A program made the translations under genes and the position numbers. The notes under the pieces are model-generated. The model did not search any database, had not been told where the DNA came from, and saw only the letters and a program-made list of their open reading frames with translations. A stretch of DNA of 64,000 nucleotides from Chryseobacterium sp. (GTDB lineage: Bacteria; Bacteroidota; Bacteroidia; Flavobacteriales; Weeksellaceae): assembly GCA_027492795.1 (NCBI GenBank), contig JAPUEB010000020.1, positions 22,930 through 86,929 of the forward strand, read 5' to 3'. Position 1 is the stretch's first letter. The number at the start of each line of letters is the position of its first letter. This document shows, piece after piece, positions 8,743 through 17,652 of the stretch.

Positions 8743-10827
8743 TTACCAAATTTTTATCCTTTCTTCCGGCTTCTTATAAAGTTTATCCCCTTCTTTCACC
8801 TCAAACGCTTTATAGAAAGCATCGGTGTTTACAAGCGGACCAAAAGCTCTGTATAAACCTGGAGCGTGTTCGTTGGTTTTGATTTGGTTGATGAGTGCGG
8901 CTTCTTTCTGCAAAGTTCTCCAAACAGTTGCCCAACTTAGGAAAAATCTTTGGTCTTGCGTGTAACCGCTGATTAACCCTGGATTTCCGTGGTCTTTTAG
9001 ATACATTTGAAGCGCGTCAAAAGAAATATTCACACCGCCTAAGTCTGCAATATTTTCACCGTTGGTAAATTCGCCGTTTACAAAGGTTCCTTTCACGGGT
9101 TCGTACGTGCTGTATTGCGCTGCGAGGGATTTTGTGGCTTTTTCGAAGTTGGCTTTGTCGTCTTTTGTCCACCAATCTACCAAGTTTCCATCGGCATCGA
9201 ATTGCGCTCCAGAATCGTCGAAACCGTGCGTCATTTCGTGACCGATTACGGCACCAATTCCACCAAAATTAATCGCTGCATCCGCTTTTGGATTAAAAAA
9301 TGGCGGCTGCAAAATTGCGGCAGGAAAAACGATTTCGTTATTTACCGGATTGTAGTAGGCGTTCACGGTTTGTGGCGTCATTCCCCATTCTTCACGATCG
9401 AAAGGTTTTCCAACTTTTTCAAGGTCTTTTCCATATTGCCAACTTGAAATATTTTGAAGGTTTTTATAAAGTGTCCCACCATTTTCTGATGATGAAATCT
9501 CTAGTTTCGAGTAATCTTTCCATTTGTCCGGATAAGCCACTTTCACCGTAAATTTGTTGAGCTTGTTCAGGGCTTTTTCTTTTGTTACGGAAGACATCCA
9601 ATCCAAATTATTGATGTGGTGTGCAAAACTTTTTTTCAAATATCCTATCAGTTCCACCATTTGCGCTTTGGCTTCAGCAGGAAAATATTTTTCTACATAC
9701 AGCTTTCCGAATGCTTCACCCAAGCTTCCGTCGATAAGTTCGAATGCACGCTTGTTTTGCGCTCTCTGCTCTTGCTGTCCGCGAAGATATTTTCCGTAAA
9801 AATTAAATTTTTTAGCGTCCAAATCGCTGGTAAGATAACTTGCGCTGCCCGAAAGAAGATGATATTTCATATAGTCTTTTAGCACCGGAAGATTTTTAGC
9901 GTTGATTAATTGGTCGAAATTTTTATAAAAATTGAGCTCACCTACGATTACGCGGTCTGTATTTACGCCTACTTTACTTAAAAAATCAGGAATATTTACA
10001 CTTTTTACGGTGGACTTCAGTTGAGACATTGTAAAAGGATTATATTGAAGCGTTGCATCACGAATTTGCTCGTTCGTAAGGTAAGTTTGAGCGATAGATT
10101 TTTCAAAATTTACAATATTTTGCGCCGTCACTGCCGAATTTTTATATCCCAAAACATCAAGTATTGATGCTACATATTTGGTGTATTCCGATAAAGTTTC
10201 GGTGTTTTTGGGGTTCACTTTTTGGTAATAGTCCCTTCCCAAACCAAGCGAAGGATTTCCGAGATAAACCGCATTCATCTTGGAGTCTTTCAAATCGGAA
10301 TAAACGCCCCATCCATAAAGAAGATTATTGCCTTCGGGAGTGGCTTCTACCATATATTTCTGCAAATCTGCAACGGATTTTATAGCGTCAATTTTTGCCA
10401 AATCATTTTTTATTGGATTTATTCCGTCTGCATTTCGCTTGTTCATATCCATATAAGTGGCATACAAATCCTGAATTTTTTTACCTTCGCTTCCTGCTGC
10501 AAATTTGTCGTTCAGTAGTGAATTCAAAATCGTCATCGAGTTGTTGTCGGTATCTTCCGCCAATTTGTTGAAACTTCCCCAAGTAGATTTATCCGCAGGA
10601 ATTTTTGCGGTTTTCATCCAGCTTCCATTCACAAAATTATAAAAATCATCTTGCGGACGAACGGTTTTGTCCATCGCAGTAAGGTCGAGACCATTTTCAG
10701 GGTTTACTTTCACGGTTTCCATTGGTGGTGGCGGTGTTTCGGTTTTTGTGGCAACGGTTTTTGTTGCACAGGAATTCAGCGCGATTATTCCGGCAAAAGC
10801 CAAAACGCTGATGTTGATATTTTTCAT
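8743..10827 (-). CDS. M13 family zinc metallopeptidase (neprilysin/PepO-like), lipoprotein, second copy
   Basis: A 694-aa paralog of the gene at 136-2223 and similar along its whole length, including the C-terminal IKIW. The start was set at MKNINISVLAF rather than three codons upstream, because this matches the paralog and leads directly into a lipoprotein signal ending LNSC. The zinc motif HEMTH is at residues 530-534, followed by GFDD, and ENIADLGG carries the third ligand. A Pro-rich linker (TPPPPM) follows the lipidated Cys. The two copies probably arose by tandem duplication. Confidence 0.95.
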   Translation of the reverse strand: MKNINISVLAFAGIIALNSCATKTVATKTETPPPPMETVKVNPENGLDLTAMDKTVRPQDDFYNFVNGSWMKTAKIPADKSTWGSFNKLAEDTDNNSMTILNSLLNDKFAAGSEGKKIQDLYATYMDMNKRNADGINPIKNDLAKIDAIKSVADLQKYMVEATPEGNNLLYGWGVYSDLKDSKMNAVYLGNPSLGLGRDYYQKVNPKNTETLSEYTKYVASILDVLGYKNSAVTAQNIVNFEKSIAQTYLTNEQIRDATLQYNPFTMSQLKSTVKSVNIPDFLSKVGVNTDRVIVGELNFYKNFDQLINAKNLPVLKDYMKYHLLSGSASYLTSDLDAKKFNFYGKYLRGQQEQRAQNKRAFELIDGSLGEAFGKLYVEKYFPAEAKAQMVELIGYLKKSFAHHINNLDWMSSVTKEKALNKLNKFTVKVAYPDKWKDYSKLEISSSENGGTLYKNLQNISSWQYGKDLEKVGKPFDREEWGMTPQTVNAYYNPVNNEIVFPAAILQPPFFNPKADAAINFGGIGAVIGHEMTHGFDDSGAQFDADGNLVDWWTKDDKANFEKATKSLAAQYSTYEPVKGTFVNGEFTNGENIADLGGVNISFDALQMYLKDHGNPGLISGYTQDQRFFLSWATVWRTLQKEAALINQIKTNEHAPGLYRAFGPLVNTDAFYKAFEVKEGDKLYKKPEERIKIW

Positions 10828-10860
10828 AAAATACAAATATTTGTAATTAGTTGTTCATTA

Positions 10861-11466
10861 TCAAAAAACGTTACTAAAATTTTTCATTGTCTTATCGTGA
10901 TATTTTGAAAAGAATATCAAAGCGACTAAACCACCAATTAACGCCATAAAAATATCGGTTTGCGTGTCCCAAATATAGCCTTGAGTTCCCAGAAAACTAT
11001 CCCCCGCTTCGCCAGAAAAGAGAGAAACCCACCATTCAATCAGTTCATAAAAAGCGCTAATCGCCAAAACGATGGAAATTACAATAAAAAACAACCAACC
11101 TTTTCCGTTGATTACTTTTTTGTGCACCAAAATTTCGCGCGCGATCAACGCCGGAGAAAATCCTTGAATAAAATGACCAATTTTATCGTAATTGTTTCTT
11201 TCACCGCCAAAAATTCCGTTCATCCAATCAAAACCGGGAACTTTTGCATAGGTATAATGCGCTCCCAAAAGCAAAATGAGAAAATGGATGAAAATAACGA
11301 TGTAAACAAAGTTGGAAAATTCAAATTTTCTGAAAATGACTAATGCCAAAATTCCAACAAAAACCGGCAAAGCTTCGAGCCACCAAGTGAAAGGTTCTGC
11401 TGCGCCGATGTAGGAAACTATGGTTGCGATGAGGGTTAGGATAAGGAGGATGTATTTTATTTTCAT
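10861..11466 (-). CDS. DUF2238 / YjdF-like membrane protein
   Basis: A 201-aa protein with about six transmembrane helices. It has the family's conserved polar features between helices: HYTYAKVP, a YDKIGHFIQGF stretch and the helix-embedded FYELIEWW, then GDSFLGTQGYIWDTQTD before the last helix. The function of this family is not established; the conserved charged residues in the membrane suggest transport or a membrane enzyme. It lies 10 bp downstream of the beta-propeller gene on the same strand. Confidence 0.85.
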   Translation of the reverse strand: MKIKYILLILTLIATIVSYIGAAEPFTWWLEALPVFVGILALVIFRKFEFSNFVYIVIFIHFLILLLGAHYTYAKVPGFDWMNGIFGGERNNYDKIGHFIQGFSPALIAREILVHKKVINGKGWLFFIVISIVLAISAFYELIEWWVSLFSGEAGDSFLGTQGYIWDTQTDIFMALIGGLVALIFFSKYHDKTMKNFSNVF

Positions 11467-11475
11467 TGTTTATAT

Positions 11476-12516
11476 CTATTTCGAGTAAAATCTAAAATAT
11501 GCTTTTATTATTCTATCCTTTCCCGCAAAAACTACTGTATTTCTATCAACCCACTCACAAAAGTAGAGATTTTTTTCATCGGAAATTTTCGTCCACGTTT
11601 TTCCAAAATCTTGGGAAAATTCTATGTTTTGGTCGCCAACTGCAATAATGTCTTTTCCTTTAGAGTTGGGACGGATTTTTACACAGGTTTTATAGCCGCC
11701 GTTTTTTCCGGAAGCTTGAATTTGCCAAGTTTTTCCACCATCGTTGGTCGTAGCAATATTATTGATGTTTTCAAATTGTTTGGTGTAATCTCCACCAACT
11801 GCAATCCCGAATTTTTCATCATAAAAATCGATGGAATAAATGCCTGTTGAGGAAGTTCCTTGGATAATTGGAGTTTCAAAAATTTCAAAAGTTGTAGGAT
11901 GAAACCTGTTGCTTTTAAAAATTCTTGTCGACGTACCACCAGAAGCTATCCAAAGCGTGTTTTTGGCAATTGCAATGTTCGTGTTGCTCGCTGCAAAAAA
12001 GGCTTCTCCTTCGTGTAATTTTATTTCTTTTTCAAAATTGATTTTCTTCCATAATTGATCGTAATTGCTGTATTCAACTAAAACTAAATTATTGTCTTTA
12101 TCAGGATCACTTACGGCGTAACCTTTGTGTTGGTCTTTGGTAAAAATCAAGGCGTCGTAAAACGCAGTTTTTAAAGTATCGTTTGCTATAATCTTGCTTT
12201 TTAACGTTTTTTTATCAATTTTAAAAAAATATGCCGGACTTTCAATATTTATGGTGTAAAAAGAATTTCTGTCCTGAGCGAGTGTACGAAACTGCAACTT
12301 TTTATTTGAAAGTTTTATCTGCTTTTTATCTACAGTATCTTTCAAAGAAACATAGCCAAATTTGGAATCTGTTCCCGCATAATACACTTTTCCTTTCCAA
12401 ATTTGTATCGCTCTTATGGAGATTTTATCTTTTAAAAGTGTTTGAATTTCAAATTTTTGAGCAAATGAAAAGTTCAGAAAAAATGAAATTATTAGAAAAC
12501 TAAAAAGCTTTTGCAT
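11476..12516 (-). CDS. YCF48/BNR-type beta-propeller protein, exported
   Basis: A 346-aa protein. The start was moved to MQKLFSFLIISFF, which opens a clear signal peptide ending SFAQ; the longer frame adds 15 implausible residues. Several blades carry the WxxQ/WxxI pattern of photosynthesis-assembly-factor/BNR repeats (TTNDGGKTWQIQ, SQDFGKTWTKIS). Bacteroidota homologs are often named 'oxidoreductase' without biochemical support. It is probably an envelope protein that binds a partner. A palindromic repeat starts 31 bp upstream. Confidence 0.8.
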   Translation of the reverse strand: MQKLFSFLIISFFLNFSFAQKFEIQTLLKDKISIRAIQIWKGKVYYAGTDSKFGYVSLKDTVDKKQIKLSNKKLQFRTLAQDRNSFYTINIESPAYFFKIDKKTLKSKIIANDTLKTAFYDALIFTKDQHKGYAVSDPDKDNNLVLVEYSNYDQLWKKINFEKEIKLHEGEAFFAASNTNIAIAKNTLWIASGGTSTRIFKSNRFHPTTFEIFETPIIQGTSSTGIYSIDFYDEKFGIAVGGDYTKQFENINNIATTNDGGKTWQIQASGKNGGYKTCVKIRPNSKGKDIIAVGDQNIEFSQDFGKTWTKISDEKNLYFCEWVDRNTVVFAGKDRIIKAYFRFYSK

Positions 12517-12546
12517 GAAAAATTGTTTAAACCAAAAGTAATAAAA

Positions 12547-12592
12547 TTGCCACGAATGCACGAATATTTTTTATTAGTGCATTCGTGGCAAA
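12547..12592. repeat. Palindromic repeat, GCCACGAATGCACGAAT family, copy 1
   Basis: Arms GCCACGAATGCAC and GTGCATTCGTGGC form a perfect 13-bp inverted repeat around an AT-rich loop. Related copies lie at 51121-51168 and 63865-63906. Confidence 0.85.
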
Positions 12593-12593
12593 C

Positions 12594-12620
12594 AAAAAAT
12601 CCCGACAAGAAGCCGAGATT
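12594..12620 (-). terminator. Terminator of the amino acid permease gene
   Basis: On the minus strand a 9-bp stem with two G-U pairs (AATCTCGGC / GTCGGGATT) is followed by six Ts, downstream of the permease stop codon. Confidence 0.7.
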
Positions 12621-12640
12621 TTCAAAATATTTCAAAAAAA

Positions 12641-14299
12641 TTATTTTCTGTGTTTCCAGTAGCTTACTCCATAGTAAATCGTGTGGAAAACAATCATTGC
12701 CAAAGAGAAATACATCAACGGCATATCGTCAACTTCCGCATTGCTGTGGTGAAAATAAGATAGTACGATGAGTAAAATCGTCATTCCAATTCCTGCCAAA
12801 GCCGTAATTCTGTAGTTTTTTGGATCATCTGTTGTTCCGTTTTGTTTTCCAAGGAAAGAGTTTTTGATGCCTCTGTAAAGATAAATATCCAAACCAATCA
12901 TCATCCAAGCAACCAAACGAATCCAAGTGTCAAAAGGTAGAAAAGCCATCATTCCGAAACAAGTTAAAATCCCTAAAACCGGAACTAATGGAACCAAAGG
13001 AGTTTTAAACGCTCTTGGCGCATCCGGTTGTGTTTTTCTCATCACCAAAACGCCAATACAAACGAGGATAAATGCGAATAAAGTCCCAATAGAAGTCATT
13101 TCACCAACCACTCTTCCGGGAATGAACGCCGCAAAAGCACTCACCAAAACCAAGAAAAATAAATTGGATTTGAAAGGCGTTCTAAATCTGCTGTGAATTT
13201 CTGAGAAAACTTTCGGTAAAAGTCCGTCTTTCGACATCGAGTAAAAAACACGGCTTTGTCCCATCAACATTACTAAAATTACGGATGCATAGCCTAAAAG
13301 AATTGCCACAATAATCGTAGTATTCAGCCAAGGATAAGCCGGAACAACTTTTCCGTTTACCAAATTGCCCATATTTTCAATCGCAATCGCAACCGGTGCC
13401 AAATGATCTCCTGCCGAACCTGAAGTAAATGCGGAATAATGCACCACACCTACCATTACATAAGCAAAAACGATGTATAAGACCGTGCAAATTAATAGCG
13501 AACCCATAATTCCAATCGGCATTGCTTTTTTAGGATTTTTGGTTTCCTGTGCTGCTGTGGAAACGGCATCAAAACCAATGTAGGCGAAGAAAACGATTGC
13601 TGCGGCCCGAATGACTCCGCTCCACCCAAATTCTCCGAATTTACCTGTGTTTTCAGGAATTAGTGGCGTTAAGTTTTCCTGTTTTACATATTTAAAACCA
13701 ACAAAAATGAAGATTAAAACGATGGCAACTTTCAGAATTACAATTAATGTGTTCACAAAAGCAGATTCGCTGGTTCCCTTTATCAAAACCAAGGACATAA
13801 TTGACACGATGAAAACCGCAGGAAGGTTAATCATACCGCCATCAAAAGGAGTCGTCATCAGTTCTGGTGGCAGCGCAACACCAAAATTATGGAATAATTT
13901 CCCTAAATATCCGCTCCAACTGGAAGCTACTGTTGCGGCTCCCACTGCATATTCCAACACCAAATCCCATCCAATAATCCAAGCAATAAATTCGCCCATT
14001 GTTGCATAAGAATACGTGTATGCACTACCTGCAACGGGAATCATAGATGCAAATTCGGCATAGCAAAGCCCTGCAAATGCACAACCTAAAGCTGCAATGA
14101 TAAAAGAAATCATAATTCCGGGACCGGCGTGATTTGCGGCAGCCATTCCGGTGATAGAAAAAAGACCGGCTCCAATAATAGCGCCAATTCCCAAAGAAAT
14201 TAATGCGCCGGAAGTGAGTGTTTTTTTCAGCCCCTTTTCCGATTCGTTGGCTTCAGTAAGAAGTTGGCTAAGAGGTTTGGTTCTCCAAAGATTTGACAT
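12641..14299 (-). CDS. Amino acid permease of the APC superfamily (cationic amino acid transporter type)
   Basis: A 552-aa membrane protein. The start was placed at MSNLWRTKPL, seven codons inside the longest frame. The helix-1 motif GIGAIIGAGLFSITG, with its unwound GxG segment, defines APC transporters, and the following EFASMIPVAGSAYTYSY is typical of the CAT/YfnA branch. About 12-14 helices follow. It probably imports amino acids with protons. It is convergent with nothing and divergent from the Crp/Fnr gene at 14435. Confidence 0.92.
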   Translation of the reverse strand: MSNLWRTKPLSQLLTEANESEKGLKKTLTSGALISLGIGAIIGAGLFSITGMAAANHAGPGIMISFIIAALGCAFAGLCYAEFASMIPVAGSAYTYSYATMGEFIAWIIGWDLVLEYAVGAATVASSWSGYLGKLFHNFGVALPPELMTTPFDGGMINLPAVFIVSIMSLVLIKGTSESAFVNTLIVILKVAIVLIFIFVGFKYVKQENLTPLIPENTGKFGEFGWSGVIRAAAIVFFAYIGFDAVSTAAQETKNPKKAMPIGIMGSLLICTVLYIVFAYVMVGVVHYSAFTSGSAGDHLAPVAIAIENMGNLVNGKVVPAYPWLNTTIIVAILLGYASVILVMLMGQSRVFYSMSKDGLLPKVFSEIHSRFRTPFKSNLFFLVLVSAFAAFIPGRVVGEMTSIGTLFAFILVCIGVLVMRKTQPDAPRAFKTPLVPLVPVLGILTCFGMMAFLPFDTWIRLVAWMMIGLDIYLYRGIKNSFLGKQNGTTDDPKNYRITALAGIGMTILLIVLSYFHHSNAEVDDMPLMYFSLAMIVFHTIYYGVSYWKHRK

Positions 14300-14422
14300 G
14301 TTTATTTTTTTAAGTTTCACGAAAATATAAATTTTTTGGAGATATTAACATTTTTTAAGATAAATATTTTCAAAAAGCTTTTACCCAACCCAAAAAACCC
14401 TCCTAAAAATCAATAATATTCG

Positions 14423-14430
14423 TAAATTTG
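14423..14430 (+). promoter_or_regulatory. -7 box TAAATTTG abutting the Crp/Fnr start codon
   Basis: The final G lies only 5 bp before the A of the ATG at 14435, so the predicted transcript starts at or near the start codon (leaderless or almost so). Confidence 0.5.
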
Positions 14431-14434
14431 AGGT

Positions 14435-15043
14435 ATGAATTTCTACGAGACCTTCCACCCCGAATTTCAAAAAGAACTGCGCGAAAGCGGCTCCATAAAA
14501 AATTTTCGTTCCGGCGATGTTATTTTGGATATGGATGCTTATGTACATTTCATTCCGCTCGTTATTTCAGGAAGCATGAAAGTGATTCGCACCGAAGAAG
14601 ACGGCAGGGAAATTTTGCTATATTATATTACTCCAGGCGAAAGCTGCATCGTTTCTATTCTTGCCGCCATCAAACAGGATACCTCGAAAATAAAGGCCGT
14701 TATTGAGGAAGACGCTGAAATTTTGATGATTTCCACCCAAAAAGCAAAAGAATGGATCCATAAATTCCCAGAATGGACGGATTTTATCTTCACACTGTAT
14801 CAAAAACGTTTCGAAAACCTTCTAGAAATCGTAAATTCGGTAGCTTTTCAAAAAATAGATTCCCGAATTATGCATTTATTGATGCAGAAATCCGAACTGT
14901 ATCATTCCAAAGAAATCAATACCACCCATCAACAAATTGCCGATGAATTGGGAATTACCCGTGAAGCAACAAGCCGTGTTCTGAAACAGTTGGAAAAAGA
15001 CGGATACATTTCGTTGTCGCGCAACAAAATTTTGCTTCTGTAA
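14435..15043 (+). CDS. Crp/Fnr family transcriptional regulator
   Basis: A 202-aa regulator. The cyclic-nucleotide-binding-like jelly roll covers about residues 20-110 (GDVILDM ... GREILLYYITPGESC). A dimer helix follows, then a winged helix at about 150-200 with recognition helix TREATSRVLKQLEKDGYI. It has one cysteine (C71), so it cannot carry an FNR-type iron-sulfur cluster. Related proteins in the phylum often sit beside rhodanese and sulfur-relay genes. Three TGTAAC-led operators nearby (15039, 19455, 20128) are its probable targets. One of them overlaps its own stop codon. Confidence 0.9.
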   Translation: MNFYETFHPEFQKELRESGSIKNFRSGDVILDMDAYVHFIPLVISGSMKVIRTEEDGREILLYYITPGESCIVSILAAIKQDTSKIKAVIEEDAEILMISTQKAKEWIHKFPEWTDFIFTLYQKRFENLLEIVNSVAFQKIDSRIMHLLMQKSELYHSKEINTTHQQIADELGITREATSRVLKQLEKDGYISLSRNKILLL

Positions 15044-15054
15044 CCATCATCACT
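15039..15054 (+). promoter_or_regulatory. Candidate Crp/Fnr operator upstream of the rhodanese gene
   Basis: TGTAACCATCATCACT resembles the operators at 20128 and 19455, read in the direction of transcription. Its centre is 36.5 bp upstream of the last G of the TATTTTTG box, the same distance as at the other two sites. It overlaps the stop codon of the regulator gene. Confidence 0.6.
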
Positions 15055-15075
15055 GTAAAATGTTTTGCACTACCC

Positions 15076-15083
15076 TATTTTTG
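15076..15083 (+). promoter_or_regulatory. -7 box TATTTTTG for the rhodanese gene
   Basis: A TAnnTTTG match 28 bp before the ATG, downstream of the candidate operator at 15039-15054. Confidence 0.6.
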
Positions 15084-15110
15084 CAGCAATAATTTAAAAA
15101 TTTTAAAAAA

Positions 15111-15422
15111 ATGTTCGACTCAATAAAAAATCTTTTCGGATTTGAAAAAACCGACTACGCAGAACTGGTAAAAAACGGTGCAATTATTCTTGATGTTCGC
15201 AGTAAAGGGGAATTTCAAGGCGGCCACATCAAAGGTTCCATCAACATTCCCGTAAATGAACTTTCCAATAATCTTTCAAAATTGAAAGACAAAAACAAAC
15301 CCATTATCACTTGTTGTGCATCTGGAATGCGTTCTGCATCAGCGAAAAGTATTCTGCAAAATGCCGGTTACAAAGAAGTTCATAACGGCGGCGGTTGGGC
15401 AAGCTTGAATAACAAAATTTAA
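15111..15422 (+). CDS. Single-domain rhodanese-like sulfurtransferase
   Basis: A 103-aa rhodanese domain of the usual single-domain length. Features are ILDVRSKGEF, GHIKGSINIPV and the active-site loop CASGMR with the persulfide-forming cysteine C69 (C68 adjacent). It is cytoplasmic. The family moves sulfane sulfur between thiosulfate, persulfides and acceptors such as TusE/DsrE proteins, both of which are encoded at 17.0-18.0 kb. A terminator follows immediately, so it is transcribed alone from the Crp/Fnr-type promoter. Confidence 0.92.
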   Translation: MFDSIKNLFGFEKTDYAELVKNGAIILDVRSKGEFQGGHIKGSINIPVNELSNNLSKLKDKNKPIITCCASGMRSASAKSILQNAGYKEVHNGGGWASLNNKI

Positions 15423-15441
15423 AGAATCTTCATAATAAAAT

Positions 15442-15468
15442 AAAGTCTTAATTTTTAAGACTTTTTTA
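15442..15468 (+). terminator. Terminator of the rhodanese gene
   Basis: A 9-bp perfect stem AAGTCTTAA/TTAAGACTT is followed by a T run, 20 bp after the stop codon. Confidence 0.85.
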
Positions 15469-15479
15469 TTTTTTTAGCC

Positions 15480-15487
15480 TAATTTTG
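15480..15487 (+). promoter_or_regulatory. -7 box TAATTTTG for the GH53 gene
   Basis: Matches TAnnTTTG, 17 bp before the ATG and directly after the rhodanese terminator. Confidence 0.5.
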
Positions 15488-15503
15488 AAGTCTAATCATC
15501 TCA

Positions 15504-16571
15504 ATGAATTTAAGAATTTTTTCTTCAATATTTTTACTCATTTTTCTTCTTTCCTGCTCAAGAAGTACAGAAAATCAAATTCCAACTCCAACTAAAATTT
15601 TAGAAATTAAAGGTGTTGATTTCTCCTTTCTTCCGGAAGTTCGCCAAAGCGGTCAAATATTCTACAATCAATACGGAATCGCAGAAGACATGCTCACAAC
15701 TTTTAAAAACTCCGGCGGAAACGTCATTAGATTGAGGATTTGGGTAAATCCCACAACAGCAAATTCTGATTTTGCAACCGTAAAATCCCTATCTCAAGAA
15801 ATTAAAAATAAAGGAATGAAAGTGATGATTTCTGTTCATTATAGTGATTACTGGGCAGATCCTTCGCAACAAACAAAACCTTTGTCTTGGCAGAATCATA
15901 CTTTTTCAGAACTTAAAACCGACGTTTATAATTACACCAAAAAAATAGTTTCCGAAATTAATCCAGAATATATCCAAATCGGAAACGAAATCAACAATGG
16001 TTTTCTTTGGCCAGAAGGAAATCTTACAAATCTATCTCAATTCAAACAACTTCTGCAAAGTGGAATTTCTGCAGTTAGAGATACAAATTCTACTACGAAA
16101 ATAATTCTCCATTTCGCGGGATTTGATGGTGCAACCAATTTTTTCTCACAAATTTCTAATTTAAATTACGATATAATCGGTATCAGCTATTATCCAATTT
16201 GGCACGGAAAAAACCTGACTTTGGTTCAGCAAAACTTGACAACTATTTCAAATCAGTTCAATAAACCTATTTTCATTGCCGAAACGTCTTATCCTTTCAC
16301 ATTGGATTGGAACGACCAAACGAATAATGTTGTTGGTCTCAACTCCCAAATTTTGTCAGAATTTCCAGCGACACTGGTTGGACAAATGGATTACTTTAAT
16401 AAAATAAAATCAATTTCAATAGAAGTTCCCAAGGGAATTGGTTTTTGTTATTGGGGTTCAGAATGGACTGCCTACAAAGGAACTTCATCAACCAATGGTT
16501 CTTCTTGGGAAAATCAAGCCTTTTGGGATTTTAGCAATAAATCTAATCCTGTTTTAGATGTCTATAAATAA
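15504..16571 (+). CDS. Glycoside hydrolase family 53 endo-beta-1,4-galactanase, lipoprotein
   Basis: A 355-aa lipoprotein (signal ends FLLSCS) with a complete GH53 domain. It starts GVDFSFLPEV, the family's usual opening, then VIRLRIWVNP and ISVHYSDYWADP. The acid/base E162 is in IGNEIN and the nucleophile E260 is in FIAETSYP. GH53 enzymes cut the galactan side chains of pectin, which suggests access to plant material. It has its own promoter and sits alone inside a sulfur-metabolism region, so it looks inserted. Its stop codon TAA coincides with the edge of a MITE-like element. Confidence 0.93.
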   Translation: MNLRIFSSIFLLIFLLSCSRSTENQIPTPTKILEIKGVDFSFLPEVRQSGQIFYNQYGIAEDMLTTFKNSGGNVIRLRIWVNPTTANSDFATVKSLSQEIKNKGMKVMISVHYSDYWADPSQQTKPLSWQNHTFSELKTDVYNYTKKIVSEINPEYIQIGNEINNGFLWPEGNLTNLSQFKQLLQSGISAVRDTNSTTKIILHFAGFDGATNFFSQISNLNYDIIGISYYPIWHGKNLTLVQQNLTTISNQFNKPIFIAETSYPFTLDWNDQTNNVVGLNSQILSEFPATLVGQMDYFNKIKSISIEVPKGIGFCYWGSEWTAYKGTSSTNGSSWENQAFWDFSNKSNPVLDVYK

Positions 16572-16767
16572 TTTTATTGATGTCATTAGTTAATTACATA
16601 TTATAAGAATATTTTAATTCTGATTATCAATAAAATACAAAAATATACGCAAAGTTTGTCATACTGAAAGTATCTCTACAAATATTATTTAGATTCCTAC
16701 GGAATGACAAACGTGCTGTTTATAAGGGTTATTTAATATGAAGTTAAGTTATGACCTCAATAATTTT
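16569..16767. mobile_element. MITE-like element, copy 1 (about 197 bp)
   Basis: The ends form imperfect inverted repeats of about 28 bp: TAATTTTATTGATGTCATTA on the left and, reversed, AAAATTATTGAGGTCATAAC on the right. The centre holds an inverted pair TTTGTCAT / ATGACAAA. The reverse complement of nearly the whole element recurs at 44136-44333. There is no open reading frame. Between 16768 and 17029 I see only AT-rich sequence, fragments of palindromic repeats and a CCCCTCC/GGAGGGG hairpin near 16990. Confidence 0.75.
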
Positions 16768-17029
16768 AAATTTTGGAAATTTAAAAATATACAGTAAAAA
16801 ACTTTTTGAAAATCCGCTTTGAATAATAACATCTTACGTTTGTAATTCTGAACGTAGTGTAGCGAAGTTAATAGTCTACCGCTAGTAAATAGATTCCTAA
16901 AAATGTTCTTAGTGATACTGCCAATATAATGAGTCTATTAAGGTTGCCGACAACCACAGAGCAAAATTTTTTATAGTTTTTTTTCCACTCCCCTCCATAG
17001 GAGGGGAATTCTTTTGGAATTTTTTTATG

Positions 17030-17548
17030 TTAGATAAAAATAATCTGCGTTCCTTCTCCTGCTGCTCTTGCGTAGAAATCGCCAACAGTCAAAACGCCTT
17101 CTACTTCTGGAATTAAATCGTCTTTTTTCAAATCGAACATTTCCATTGCCAATTTGCAAGCCCAAAGTCTGCAACCTGAAGCCGAAAGAATTTCCAAAAA
17201 TTCTCCAATGGGCGGAATGTCGAGTTTTTCCATTTTGGATTTCATCATTTTTGTGGCGAGTGCTTCCATTCCCGGAAGTCCGCCCAACATTGTCGGCATG
17301 TGCATCGCCGGATTTCCGACGGTTGCAACGTGAATATTGTCGATTGTTTTTTTGTTCACGGCTTCCAAACCGAAAAAGGTGAAGAAAATTTCGCTTTCAA
17401 TGCCTTCCATTCTTGCGCCGTTTGCAAGGATAAATCCTGCGTAAATACTTTCTAAAGTTCCTTTAGAGATGATGACCATTACTTTTTCTATGGGTTTTGC
17501 ATCTTTCGGAATGTCTGCTAAAGGATTGATTTGTGTGGTGGTTTCCAT
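17030..17548 (-). CDS. DsrE/DsrF/DrsH-like sulfur-relay family protein
   Basis: A 172-aa cytoplasmic protein with the DsrE fold: KVMVIISKGTLESIYAGFILANGA at the start, FFTFFGLEAV, and a C-terminal half with SGCRLWACKLAMEMF, whose two cysteines are candidate persulfide carriers. A Met/Gly-rich loop (MHMPTMLGGLPGME) is typical of the DsrE-like branch found beside rhodanese and TusE genes. It lies 104 bp downstream of the TusE-like gene on the same strand and probably accepts or donates sulfur in the same relay. Confidence 0.85.
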   Translation of the reverse strand: METTTQINPLADIPKDAKPIEKVMVIISKGTLESIYAGFILANGARMEGIESEIFFTFFGLEAVNKKTIDNIHVATVGNPAMHMPTMLGGLPGMEALATKMMKSKMEKLDIPPIGEFLEILSASGCRLWACKLAMEMFDLKKDDLIPEVEGVLTVGDFYARAAGEGTQIIFI

Positions 17549-17652
17549 AATATTGAGATTTGAGATGAAGAGATAAGAGACACGAGACGAAAATTCAAAA
17601 TACAGATTTTAAAGTCTCAAATCTCACGTCTTTTAGTCTTGTGTCTATTTTT
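17549..17652. repeat. Low-complexity GAGAT/GTCTC inverted repeat
   Basis: Purine-rich GAGATTTGAGAT...GAGACACGAGAC is followed by the complementary GTCTC...CACGTC...AGTCTTGTGTC. This is a common type of Bacteroidota intergenic filler. It could fold into a long hairpin in the dsrC-dsrE transcript. Confidence 0.55.

Noticed and set aside
15054..15069. Palindrome TGTAAAATGTTTTGCA upstream of the rhodanese gene as the Crp/Fnr operator
   Set aside because: It is a good inverted repeat, but its centre is 21.5 bp from the promoter box and does not match the 36.5-bp spacing at the other two sites. The site at 15039-15054 matches both sequence and spacing.
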